The notes below the pieces were generated by a model that ran no database searches, had not been told where the DNA came from, and saw only the letters and a program-made list of their open reading frames with translations. The position numbers and the translations under genes are program-made. From assembly GCF_964033635.1 (NCBI RefSeq), contig NZ_OZ035533.1, forward strand, positions 3,162,001 to 3,226,000: a stretch of 64,000 nucleotides of DNA, in the 5' to 3' direction. The DNA comes from Chitinophaga sp. MM2321. GTDB lineage: Bacteria; Bacteroidota; Bacteroidia; Chitinophagales; Chitinophagaceae. Positions 18,414-26,920 of this stretch are shown piece by piece; within the stretch, counting starts at the first letter, position 1; each line of letters starts with the position of its first letter.

Positions 18414-18449
18414 GCAGGAAGCCCGTTAATTATTATAGTAGTAAAGCAT
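18414..18449. repeat. 36-bp direct repeat, copy 2
   Basis: Second copy of the repeat at 18351-18386. It ends AGTAAAGCAT and could therefore also pair with the left hairpin arm at 18299-18319, as an alternative fold. Confidence 0.75.
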
Positions 18450-18687
18450 TTGGGGTCGGTCCACTGTATAGCTACCTATTGCGATGTTATACGCCTGTTT
18501 TTACTACTCATTACTTTTTTGCATATCTTCTACGAACTGTTTTGATTCTGAACAGTACATTGATCATATATAAAACTATTTCAAAAAAGTTCAACATAAT
18601 TATCAATTTATGAACATCTATTCTGAATGGGATTTTAAAAAGTCTGATAAATCAACAATGATCACTTATATAGCCTGATTTACATCA

Positions 18688-19194
18688 TCAAAGTTTTATT
18701 GTTTTAAGAACATTTTTCTTTTCCTTCTTCCTTAAATCACTACTTGTATTTATATAATAGGCTCTCTCTTTTTCCGCCAGCATGAACCAGTTTAATGCTG
18801 GTATAGTATTTCTGGAATGCAATTCCAGCCTAATAAACAACTCATCATTGGGGGATTCCTTTCTATGAATGATACGGCTTAAACGAGTTTCATCAAGACT
18901 TATTTCCTGTGCAAATTCCTTTTGTTTTTTGCGAATTATTTGAATATAAGAGGAAAGAAAGTAACCAAAATGCAGCTCTTCCTGGTATAGTAAAGCACCA
19001 GTTACACTTTCCATTTGATATTTCAGCTGTAATAGCTGATCTCTTAATTGTTCCTGCGTACTCCTCTTATTCCATCTTTCTATACGTAGCGCCAACAATT
19101 CTTTATCTGCTGCTGCCTTTTCTTCTTCAGAAAGACCATGAGGAAATATATTTGCCTCCGCAAGCTCCTTATCGGTATGTTTTATCGTTTTCAT
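18688..19194 (-). CDS. HTH (Xre-like) protein, candidate antitoxin
   Basis: 168 residues. The N-terminal ~60 residues are charged and probably helical; residues ~80-145 look like an Xre-type helix-turn-helix (KEFAQEISLDETRLSRII, then HRKESPNDELFIRLE). A basic tail follows (LRKKEKKNVLK). Its ATG overlaps the TGA of the preceding gene in ATGA (19191-19194), so the two are translationally coupled. Toxin-first order with an HTH partner second is the higBA-like layout. Calling it an antitoxin is inference from order, size and fold; no family name is claimed. The gene is visibly more A/T-rich than its neighbours. Confidence 0.65.
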   Translation of the reverse strand: MKTIKHTDKELAEANIFPHGLSEEEKAAADKELLALRIERWNKRSTQEQLRDQLLQLKYQMESVTGALLYQEELHFGYFLSSYIQIIRKKQKEFAQEISLDETRLSRIIHRKESPNDELFIRLELHSRNTIPALNWFMLAEKERAYYINTSSDLRKKEKKNVLKTIKL

Positions 19195-19664
19195 TTACTA
19201 TCGTTTTCAAGGTATTCAGTAATAAGTGTAAATGAAGCATCGCCGTCAATTGCAAGATGCTTTCCTTGCGGGAAGAAGTTATACTTTGCAATATAATGCG
19301 CTATTAATTCCGTTTTAGGTACCAGTGAAACGAATCCACCAAATCCCCTCTTAAAAGCCAGCTTACAAGCAAAAGCAATCAAGCAGCCAGCAATTCTATC
19401 ATATACTTTAGCACTACCTATATTTTCCCTGGCAGATTCCAACAATCTAATCTCGAGCCGAAGTTCGGGTGCTATAGTTAGTAAAGACATTAATCCTTGA
19501 ATACTATTATCTCCGGTAACCGTAATCTTATAAACTTCATACTGTTCCTCCTTTTCCCAATCAAAATCGAACCTTTTCTTTAAGGTACCTGTCCATTCAC
19601 CTTTCTGAAGGAGAGAAACGCTGGCTTCCTGGTATTTACCAGCAGCTATATGTAATACTCTCAT
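19191..19664 (-). CDS. GNAT-like protein, candidate toxin of a two-gene module
   Basis: 157 residues, cytoplasmic. The C-terminal half resembles the acetyl-CoA-binding half of GNAT enzymes: a beta strand (ELRLEIRLLES), a helix (RIAGCLIAFACKLAFKRGF), a strand (GFVSLVP), then IAHYIAKYNFFPQG, like the usual Y-x-x-x-GF ending. The classical Q/RxxGxG/A loop is not clear, so catalysis is uncertain. First gene of the overlapping pair. Possible roles are an acetyltransferase toxin acting on tRNA or protein, or a harmless GNAT relative. Upstream lies a pair of ATCAATT repeats that could be an operator. Confidence 0.6.
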   Translation of the reverse strand: MRVLHIAAGKYQEASVSLLQKGEWTGTLKKRFDFDWEKEEQYEVYKITVTGDNSIQGLMSLLTIAPELRLEIRLLESARENIGSAKVYDRIAGCLIAFACKLAFKRGFGGFVSLVPKTELIAHYIAKYNFFPQGKHLAIDGDASFTLITEYLENDSK

Positions 19665-19693
19665 AAATAAAGTTACCGAAATTTATGTAAAAA

Positions 19694-19721
19694 ATCAATT
19701 AATTTATGAATTTAATCAATT
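19694..19721 (-). promoter_or_regulatory. candidate operator of the GNAT/HTH pair
   Basis: ATCAATT occurs at 19694-19700 and 19715-19721, 21 bases (two helical turns) apart. Between them lies an imperfect palindrome, ATTAATTT-ATG-AATTTAAT (19698-19716). It is 30 bases before the first ATG, a fitting place for autoregulation by the HTH partner. The region is very A/T-rich, so chance is possible. Confidence 0.35.
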
Positions 19722-19739
19722 TAATACATAACACCTCCC

Positions 19740-20633
19740 CTACACCACCACCCTTTGCCGGTTAAAAGTCCCCTTAAACTCTTTTGGCGTGCATCCTTTC
19801 CTTCTTTTAAAAAGCTTATTAAAGTTCGCCATGTTATTGAACCCACACTTATACGCAATTTCTGCAATAGACTGCTGCGTGGATATCAGCATCCGGGTAA
19901 CATGACCAAACCGGATTTCCGTAAGATTTTCCGTAAACGTATAGCCGGTATGCGTTTTAATAAACCGACTAAAAGCTGCTTCCGACATATTGGCGATGCG
20001 GGCAATTTCTGTAAGGGTAATGGGTGAACCATATTTACGGTTCATATAATCAAACGCCTTTTCCAACCGCCCGCTGTCATAGCTGATGATCTCTTTGCAA
20101 AAAGAGGGGTCTGACAGGTACCGGGTGTTCCGGGCAATAGACAGGTCATGTAATAAAGATAACAGCTGTAGAAAAGAGTCGAAACCATTTTTCTTTTCCA
20201 GTGCAATGATAGCTGGCGCGATGGCCTTTATGGTTTCCTCATCGAAGAGGATGCCCCGTTTGGCGTTATCGAACAGTTTCCGGATAGGTAATAACTGGTT
20301 TTTATCCAGGAAGCCCTGGGAAAACAGTTCCCGGTTAAACTGGATGGTTACTTCCAGGATCTCTTTATCCGCCAGGCCCTGTGTAAACCAGCCATGCGGC
20401 AAATTAGACCCAACCAGGACCAGCTCCGCATCTGTAATGTCGCCCATGTGATCACCGATGATCCGCTGCGTGCCCGCGCCACCCAGGATCAGGTTCAGTT
20501 CCATTTCTTCATGGCTATGCAAAGGAAAAGTAAACTCTTTCTTCCTGCGGGAGAAAATAGAAAAACAATCATTGGCTGTCAGCGGAGTAATTTCCCGCAT
20601 CACTTTCTTGAACAGGTAGCTTTCGTTTAACAT
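19740..20633 (-). CDS. AraC-family transcriptional regulator with cupin sensor domain
   Basis: 297 residues. N-terminal cupin (FPLHSHEEMELNLILGGAG, ELVLVGSNLPHGW). C-terminal double helix-turn-helix: ITLTEIARIANMSEAAFSRF, then a second unit ending FNNMANFNKLFKRRKGCTPKEFK. It resembles the regulator at 12168-13049 in layout. Encoded apart from other genes; the sensor kinase gene 297 bases away is divergent, so it might control that locus, but nothing in the sequence shows it. Confidence 0.9.
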   Translation of the reverse strand: MLNESYLFKKVMREITPLTANDCFSIFSRRKKEFTFPLHSHEEMELNLILGGAGTQRIIGDHMGDITDAELVLVGSNLPHGWFTQGLADKEILEVTIQFNRELFSQGFLDKNQLLPIRKLFDNAKRGILFDEETIKAIAPAIIALEKKNGFDSFLQLLSLLHDLSIARNTRYLSDPSFCKEIISYDSGRLEKAFDYMNRKYGSPITLTEIARIANMSEAAFSRFIKTHTGYTFTENLTEIRFGHVTRMLISTQQSIAEIAYKCGFNNMANFNKLFKRRKGCTPKEFKGTFNRQRVVV

Positions 20634-20930
20634 GGAATTTCTGTTTTAAACAATAACATGGAAATAATACGGCCGTTTCCAATATTATGATTACCCCTCA
20701 TTTCCAACTTGCTCCACAGTCCCGTTTTCTTGAAAACCAGCCAATAAACCTTGTTGTACAGTGCAGAATTCTTGAACTATGGTTCAGAGAAAAATCATGG
20801 ACCAATAGATATTTACATCTCAATAAAATACATATAACATATATAATAAATACTAAATCACAGATGATCACAACAGGATATTTAAATACATTTGATCAGA
20901 TCATTAAAAAATTCAGGCCGTCATTCCATC
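20634..20930. other. intergenic region between divergent regulators
   Basis: 297 bases between the AraC gene (-) and the hybrid sensor gene (+). A short plus-strand frame at 20687-20941 has no recognisable features. The only element seen is a TACATTTG -7 box at 20887-20894. Confidence 0.5.
20887..20894 (+). promoter_or_regulatory. candidate -7 box of the hybrid sensor gene
   Basis: TACATTTG, a full match to TANNTTTG, 36 bases before the ATG at 20931. No TTTG at the proper upstream distance. The same octamer precedes the GH5 gene (25219) and susC (36345). Confidence 0.45.
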
Positions 20931-23900
20931 ATGTTATTTAAAACTCTCCGGACAATTGTACTGGTGTTAATGGTGTCTGCTGCCAGCGCACAAACCACGA
21001 ATTATAATTTTTACAACCATTCCACGGATAATGGTCTGCTGACAAACGACTATCAGAAGATTATTCACGACTCTTACGGTTTCATCTGGCTGGCATCCTT
21101 CGACGGACTATTCCGCTGGGACGGATATTCTATTAAAAAATACGGACACCAGGAAAAGGATAGTCTCAGTTTAAATAATAACATCGTTTATTCCATTTTT
21201 GAAGACAGCCACCGGCGGTTATGGGTAGGCACCATCGATGGACTGAACCTGTACGACCGCTCACGGGATGTTTTTGAAAGAATGCCCATCAACGGACAAA
21301 AGAATAAAACACCCATCAATGCCATCATAGAAGATGCGCAGCAACAACTCTGGCTCGGCACCTCCAATGGCCTTTGCCGCTACGATGCCGCGAAAAGGAA
21401 GGGCGACTGGTTCCTGGCGCAGGGCGATGAAAACGTTATCTTCTGCATGGCTGCGGGCCCCGATAACAATATATGGGCAGGCACCTTCAATAAAGGAGTG
21501 CTTAAATTCAATACCCGCACCCACTCCTTTCGTTCTTTCCGGAATTCACCTGATAATCCTAACGCCCTCCCCAGTAATAAAATTCAGAGCATCCTGCTCG
21601 ATAAAGCACAACGCGTATGGATAGGTACAGAAGATAAAGGTGTTGGCGTACTCGATAGCCTGGGAAACCTGCTCGGCGCCTTCGACAACCTTTCCCATAG
21701 TCCCCGCTTCACACACAGCAATATCCGCTGCATCTACCAGGATGCCGATGAAAATATATGGATAGGCGTTGGCCGGGAAGACCTCTGCCTGGTAAATAAA
21801 GGCACGTTTACACCCATGCCCGTATCCAGTCAGGCGCAAAACAACGGGCATGACCGGGTGAATTCCATTACATCTATCACCGAAGACCAGTTTGGAAATA
21901 TATGGTTTGCCTCCGCAGGCTATGGCATTTTTACTACCAACAGTAAAAAAAATGTATTCAGTAATTACCTGACCAGCAACAATGACATCCCCGGTTTACG
22001 TACCACCGTTGTGACTTCTTTTTATGAAGATATACAACACCGTTTGTGGATAGGTACCGCCGGCAGCGGTGTTGTACTATATGACCCTGCAAAACCCAAT
22101 CATGCTTTGCAGGCCGGCCCCCTCTTCGGTTCCATGGCCGTAAATGATGTAAAAGGTGACCGCGCCGGCCACATCTGGGTAGCCACCTGGGCAGAAGGGC
22201 TGAAAGAATATGATCCGGCTACCGGTCAAACACACAGCTACCTGCACGATCCCCTCAATGCCAATTCCCTCATCAATAACGATGTAAAAACCATCCTGCC
22301 GGACGACAGCGTTCTATGGATCGGCACGCACGGCGAAGGACTCGTAGCCTACCAACTGAACAACCGGCAGTTTATCCATTATAAAAATAATACGGTCTAT
22401 CCTTTTAATATGCAGGAACCTGCCTGGGTAAACCATCTTTTTAAAGACAGCCGGAAAAGAATATGGATCAGCACTTACAGCGGACTATTTATCTATAATG
22501 GTAAAACCCTGCAACACTATGAACATAGCGACAACCCCGCCAGTATTAACGGCAATTCCGTGAATATGGTGGCGGAAGATCAGCAGGGCCGCATATGGGT
22601 AGTCACCGAACAGGGGCTGGACAGGTTTGACGAAACTTCACAGTCGTTCACCCACCTGAACAAACAACTCCCCCTGCCAGAGTCCATGAAATCAATCATC
22701 TGCGATGCAGAAAATAAATTATGGATCAGCACCAACGAAGGACTGATATCACTGGACCCTGCCACCCTGCAAACACACCGCTATGATAAAAACGATGGAC
22801 TCTACGAAAAAACATTCTTCCAGAAGGCAGCTTTAAAAGGTGATGACGGTACCTTGTACTTTGGCGGCCCCAAAGGATTCAGCGGGTTTAACCCCGCACG
22901 CATTACTCCTGTCAACACGCCGGTATATTTCTACTTCACCGACCTGTATATCTTTGGGGAACTGCAACAACCGGGTGCGCCGAAGTCGCCGCTACAAAAA
23001 ATACTGGGACTCACCGATACACTAACACTCACGCAGAAACAGTCCTACTTTTCTATCGGGTTTGCGGCTATTAACCTCTACGCCCCTCCGAAAATAAAAT
23101 ACAGCTACCGGCTGGAAGGTTATTATGATGAGTGGATAGATGTGATCGATGAGCGCAAAATATCTTTCGCACACCTGCAACCCGGCACCTACCGGCTACA
23201 GGTACGCTATACCGATACCTACGGCGCCTGGCAACCTCCAGGCAGGGCCCTTACCATCATTATCCAGCCATACTGGTGGCAAACCTGGTGGTTTAAAACC
23301 GGGCTGGCCATGATCATCATCCTGGGCATAACCACCATCTTCTATCAACGGATTGCTACCGTAAAAAAACGCAACCAGCAACTGAAAGAAGAAGTGCGGC
23401 GACAAACCGCCCGGTTGCAGGAAACCAATAATTCCCTCGTGGAGCAGAATGATGAGATCACCATGCAAAAAGAAAAACTGGAAGTCTCCTATTCTGAAAT
23501 AGTGCGGCAAACAGATAAAATTCTTGTCCAACAACAACAGATCTCCAACCAGAACCAGGAACTGGAAAAAGCCGTGGAAGAACTGGAAAAAGTAAATAAA
23601 TCAAAAGATTATTTTTTCTCTGTACTGGCGCATGACCTGAAAAACCCGGTGGTGGCCTTAAAAGAGCTCTCCGGGTTTATGGAAGCGCAGCTGGGCAAAA
23701 CAGATACCCGCACCCTGCAACAGTACGTAGCCAATATGCACGCGTCCTCATCGGCCGTGTTTGACCTGCTGGTAAACCTGTTAAGCTGGTCCATGTCGCA
23801 ATCCCAACGCATGGACTACGCCCCCGTTGACGCCAACGTGGCGGCGATTGTTCAGAATAACCTGAAGCTGTTATCCCCGCAGATCACGAATAAAAATATT

Positions 23901-25157
23901 GCGGTTACCCAGCAGCTGGATGAACAGCACTGGATCTATGCTGACCAGCAGATGGTGGATGTAGTGATCCGCAACATCCTTTCCAATAGCGTAAAATTTA
24001 CCGGCTACAATGGCGCAATCACGATCACGTCAACGACTACACCGGAAAATATTATGCTTCGTATATCCGATACCGGTATCGGTATGACACAGGAACAGCT
24101 GGATGAATTATTTCACATTAATAAATCATCCGTACAAACCGGTACTGCCGGTGAGAAAGGAACAGGACTGGGTTTACTGATCGTAAAGGATTTCCTGGAA
24201 GTAAATCATGCATCCATTACCGTTAGTAGTGAACCCGGAAAGGGTTCCATCTTCACCCTCACGTTTCCTATTTCCAATAACCCGCCCGTTGCTTTACCGG
24301 TAGCCGAAGAAAGTGGTAGCAATGCGCTTACAGCAGAGTTCTGGCAGGCGTTGCCTACCGAAACCTACCTGAAAATTAAAGGTAAAAAAATACTGATTGT
24401 AGAAGACAGTAAGGAAATGCGCGACTATCTGCGCCTGTTATTATCTGATGTATTTGAAATATTTGAAGCAGAAAACGGGGAGCAAGGGCTTTCACTGGCA
24501 TTGGAAGAATTACCTGCGATCATCGTCACCGATCTGCTCATGCCCGGCATGAACGGATTACAGTTCTGTAAATCCATAAAATCACAAACCGTTACCAGTC
24601 ATATCCCGGTCATTATCCTCACCAGCCAATGGGAAACAGGTATGCAGGCAAGCGGCTACGAAGCGGGCGCAGAAGCCTATCTCACCAAACCCATTAAAAA
24701 AGAAGTGCTCCTGCAAGTACTACTCAATTTCCTGCAAAAACAGGACACCATTTACCAACGCGTGAGGGATCAGATCTTCAATGATACACCGCTGCCGGCA
24801 GACAGCCACATGATCAGTGATATGGATCAGCAGTTCCTGCATGACCTCATTCATTTTATAGAAGCCAATATGTCCAATGCAGAACTGGATGCAAAGCTGA
24901 TCAGCAAAGCATTGTGCGTGAGCCGCACCGTGTTGTACAATAAAGTAAAATCACTCGCCGGTCAAACCGTTCATGAATTCATCAAAGCTATTCGTCTGCG
25001 CAAAGGCGTGCAACTGCTGCTGGAAGGTAATCTTACGATTAACCAGGTAGCTTTTGAAGTAGGATTTAACAGCCACTCCTATTTCGATAAATGCTTTATC
25101 AAACAATATGGCGTAGGCCCCAAAGAATTTATTGCACGAAAAAAAGCAGTACGGTAA
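20931..25157 (+). CDS. hybrid two-component system sensor/regulator (HTCS) of the mannan locus
   Basis: 1408 residues from the ATG at 20931, which starts a signal peptide (MLFKTLRTIVLVLMVSAASAQ); a TTG 13 codons upstream is less likely. Order: two seven-bladed propellers of Reg_prop repeats (LWVGTIDGL, IWIGTEDKGVGV and others) to ~700, a Y_Y_Y domain (~715-780), a membrane helix (~786-806), a coiled coil, a histidine kinase with His901 in AHDLKNP and ATPase boxes, a receiver with phospho-accepting Asp1201 (TDLLMPGMNG), and an AraC-type DNA-binding end. All steps of signalling are thus in one protein: the periplasmic part senses an oligosaccharide and the C-terminus activates PUL genes. The adjacent mannan genes are the obvious targets. 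Confidence 0.95.
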   Translation: MLFKTLRTIVLVLMVSAASAQTTNYNFYNHSTDNGLLTNDYQKIIHDSYGFIWLASFDGLFRWDGYSIKKYGHQEKDSLSLNNNIVYSIFEDSHRRLWVGTIDGLNLYDRSRDVFERMPINGQKNKTPINAIIEDAQQQLWLGTSNGLCRYDAAKRKGDWFLAQGDENVIFCMAAGPDNNIWAGTFNKGVLKFNTRTHSFRSFRNSPDNPNALPSNKIQSILLDKAQRVWIGTEDKGVGVLDSLGNLLGAFDNLSHSPRFTHSNIRCIYQDADENIWIGVGREDLCLVNKGTFTPMPVSSQAQNNGHDRVNSITSITEDQFGNIWFASAGYGIFTTNSKKNVFSNYLTSNNDIPGLRTTVVTSFYEDIQHRLWIGTAGSGVVLYDPAKPNHALQAGPLFGSMAVNDVKGDRAGHIWVATWAEGLKEYDPATGQTHSYLHDPLNANSLINNDVKTILPDDSVLWIGTHGEGLVAYQLNNRQFIHYKNNTVYPFNMQEPAWVNHLFKDSRKRIWISTYSGLFIYNGKTLQHYEHSDNPASINGNSVNMVAEDQQGRIWVVTEQGLDRFDETSQSFTHLNKQLPLPESMKSIICDAENKLWISTNEGLISLDPATLQTHRYDKNDGLYEKTFFQKAALKGDDGTLYFGGPKGFSGFNPARITPVNTPVYFYFTDLYIFGELQQPGAPKSPLQKILGLTDTLTLTQKQSYFSIGFAAINLYAPPKIKYSYRLEGYYDEWIDVIDERKISFAHLQPGTYRLQVRYTDTYGAWQPPGRALTIIIQPYWWQTWWFKTGLAMIIILGITTIFYQRIATVKKRNQQLKEEVRRQTARLQETNNSLVEQNDEITMQKEKLEVSYSEIVRQTDKILVQQQQISNQNQELEKAVEELEKVNKSKDYFFSVLAHDLKNPVVALKELSGFMEAQLGKTDTRTLQQYVANMHASSSAVFDLLVNLLSWSMSQSQRMDYAPVDANVAAIVQNNLKLLSPQITNKNIAVTQQLDEQHWIYADQQMVDVVIRNILSNSVKFTGYNGAITITSTTTPENIMLRISDTGIGMTQEQLDELFHINKSSVQTGTAGEKGTGLGLLIVKDFLEVNHASITVSSEPGKGSIFTLTFPISNNPPVALPVAEESGSNALTAEFWQALPTETYLKIKGKKILIVEDSKEMRDYLRLLLSDVFEIFEAENGEQGLSLALEELPAIIVTDLLMPGMNGLQFCKSIKSQTVTSHIPVIILTSQWETGMQASGYEAGAEAYLTKPIKKEVLLQVLLNFLQKQDTIYQRVRDQIFNDTPLPADSHMISDMDQQFLHDLIHFIEANMSNAELDAKLISKALCVSRTVLYNKVKSLAGQTVHEFIKAIRLRKGVQLLLEGNLTINQVAFEVGFNSHSYFDKCFIKQYGVGPKEFIARKKAVR

Positions 25158-25187
25158 TCACTTCCGGATAACATTAACATTCATCAA

Positions 25188-25217
25188 AAAAGCATCGAAA
25201 GCCCCTTCGATGCTTTT
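25188..25217 (+). terminator. rho-independent terminator after the hybrid sensor gene
   Basis: A perfect 12-bp stem, AAAAGCATCGAA / TTCGATGCTTTT, with a 6-base loop, 30 bases after the stop, ending in a short T-run. It separates the sensor from the GH5-GH130 unit. Confidence 0.8.
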
Positions 25218-25218
25218 C

Positions 25219-25226
25219 TACATTTG
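25219..25226 (+). promoter_or_regulatory. candidate -7 box of the GH5-GH130 unit
   Basis: TACATTTG followed by TCTTATT, 23 bases before the ATG at 25250. The -33 position falls inside the preceding terminator and has no TTTG, so an activator may be needed. Confidence 0.5.
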
Positions 25227-25249
25227 TCTTATTCAACAATCAACGACAA

Positions 25250-26914
25250 ATGAAACTTACCGCAAGGTTATTGCTGCTTTGTTCCCTGCTGGCTGTTTAC
25301 AGCCATTCATGGGCTGACCCGGTTATTCACTCCGTTAAAAAGCTAAACAATACCATTACACAATTTGAAAGATCAGCCTGGGAGATTACCCTTACAGCCG
25401 CTTACACGAATCCCTACAATCAAAAACAGGTAAGCCTGGATATGCTGCTGGTATCCCCCACCGGAAAACCACTGCTCCTGCCCTGTTACTTCGATAACGG
25501 CACCTGGAAAGCCCGCTTCACTCCGCAGGAAGCCGGTATCTATCAATATACTTTTCGTTTAACCGACAGCAGTGCAGTGACCACTACAGTAAATACCCGA
25601 TTCACCGTGCAACCCGGTACCGGCAAAGGTTTCCTGCATAAAAATGATCTGTGGACTTTTCGTTTTGATAATGGTGAATTATTCCGCGGCATCGGTGAAA
25701 ATGTAGCGTGGGAGTCCCGCAGCTTTGAAGATGATAAATGGACTTACGACTACCTGCTGCCATCACTGGCCCGCAACGGTGCCAATTTCTTCCGCACCTG
25801 GATGTGCTACTGGAACCTGCCGCTGGAATGGAAAAAGCCACATGGTACCAAACGTTATCAATCTTCCGACGCCTACTTCAATCCCGGCGCTATCAAAAGA
25901 ATGGATGAACTGGTGGATATGTGCGATTCCCTCGGATTATATTTTATGCTTTCCATCGACTGGCACGGTCATCTCATGCAGGGCGGTGGCTGGAACAACA
26001 GCAACTACAACCAGAAAAATGGCGGCCCCGCAAAAGATCCGGCAGACTTCTTCACCATGCAGGCCGCACAGGAGCAGTATAAAAACAAGCTTCGCTACAT
26101 CGTAGCCAGGTGGGGTTACAGTCCCAGCATTGCAGTGTGGGAATTTTTTAATGAAGTAGATAATGCCGCCTTCACACCACAGGACAGCATCATCATTCCA
26201 CTGGGCACCATTGCGCAATGGCATCTTGAAATGAGCCGCTACCTGAAAGATATTGATCCCTATCAGCACCTGGTCAGCACCAGCGTTTCACACCGGGATA
26301 TCATCGGTTTAAACAGCATTCCATACATCGATTTCAATCAGAAACATATCTATAAACACACGGAAAAAATACCGGGCATCTACCCCGATTATATACAGAC
26401 CTATAACAAACCATACGTAGTTGGCGAGTTCGGTTTCCGTTGGGAAGACCAGGACGTGAAATACGCCAAAGAAGCAAACTACGACTATAAAAGAGGTTTG
26501 TGGTACGGGATGTTCAGCCCTACACCCATACTACCTATGTCGTGGTGGTGGGAGATGTTTGACAATGAAAAAATGACGCCCTACTTCAGAAGTGTAAGAA
26601 TGATCAGCGACCGCATGCTGCGCGATGGGCAGGGCAATTTCGAAAAAATAACCGTGAGCGCCGGTACACTCGAAGCTTATGCGCTGAAATGCGGTGACAG
26701 TTATTATGTGTACCTGCTCAATCATAACGACAGTACACAAACAAGCAGTATCCGCTTGTCGCTACCCGCCAACTACCGGTTGCAGCAGTTTTCCCCGGCA
26801 ACCCATTCCATGGAAAACAAAACTTTTGCTGTTGCTGATAATGATATCAGGATACCGGGATTTGCATTGGCAGGAAAACAGGAAACCATTTTAATTTTTT
26901 CAAAAGATAAATAA
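25250..26914 (+). CDS. DUF5060 + GH5-like glycoside hydrolase (putative beta-mannanase/mannosidase), exported
   Basis: 554 residues. Signal peptide ~1-22 (ending SHSWA). Residues ~25-120 form a DUF5060 beta-sandwich, a domain typical of the N-terminus of such hydrolases. Then a TIM barrel: the acid/base Glu302 lies in WEFFNEVD and the nucleophile Glu393 in YVVGEFGFRW. Trp-rich loops (SWWWEMFD) and a C-terminal beta domain follow. Retaining cellulase/mannanase-type mechanism expected. It is followed after 6 bases by the GH130 phosphorylase and lies in a locus with a GH26 mannanase, so beta-mannan or manno-oligosaccharide is the likely substrate; this is inferred from context. Confidence 0.84.
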   Translation: MKLTARLLLLCSLLAVYSHSWADPVIHSVKKLNNTITQFERSAWEITLTAAYTNPYNQKQVSLDMLLVSPTGKPLLLPCYFDNGTWKARFTPQEAGIYQYTFRLTDSSAVTTTVNTRFTVQPGTGKGFLHKNDLWTFRFDNGELFRGIGENVAWESRSFEDDKWTYDYLLPSLARNGANFFRTWMCYWNLPLEWKKPHGTKRYQSSDAYFNPGAIKRMDELVDMCDSLGLYFMLSIDWHGHLMQGGGWNNSNYNQKNGGPAKDPADFFTMQAAQEQYKNKLRYIVARWGYSPSIAVWEFFNEVDNAAFTPQDSIIIPLGTIAQWHLEMSRYLKDIDPYQHLVSTSVSHRDIIGLNSIPYIDFNQKHIYKHTEKIPGIYPDYIQTYNKPYVVGEFGFRWEDQDVKYAKEANYDYKRGLWYGMFSPTPILPMSWWWEMFDNEKMTPYFRSVRMISDRMLRDGQGNFEKITVSAGTLEAYALKCGDSYYVYLLNHNDSTQTSSIRLSLPANYRLQQFSPATHSMENKTFAVADNDIRIPGFALAGKQETILIFSKDK

Positions 26915-26920
26915 GTCAAT

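Larger units (their letters stand above)
18173..18687. other. 515-base gene-free stretch with nested inverted and direct repeats
   Basis: No credible gene: open frames here cross the repeats and lack family features. It holds a nested inverted repeat (18299-18387) and a 36-bp direct repeat, one copy of which lies inside the hairpin. The rest (18450-18687) is A/T-rich with nothing recognisable. It separates the DUF2961 gene from the GNAT/HTH pair. Confidence 0.7.

Noticed and set aside
18299..18449. Possible CRISPR array
   Set aside because: Only two copies of a 36-bp repeat with mismatches, no further units and no cas genes anywhere in the window.
18294..18613. Two overlapping plus-strand open frames in the repeat region
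   Set aside because: They read through the inverted and direct repeats, and their products show only repeat-derived similarity to each other.
20687..20941. Plus-strand frame before the hybrid sensor gene
   Set aside because: No recognisable features, overlaps the start of the sensor gene and lies in an A/T-rich promoter region.
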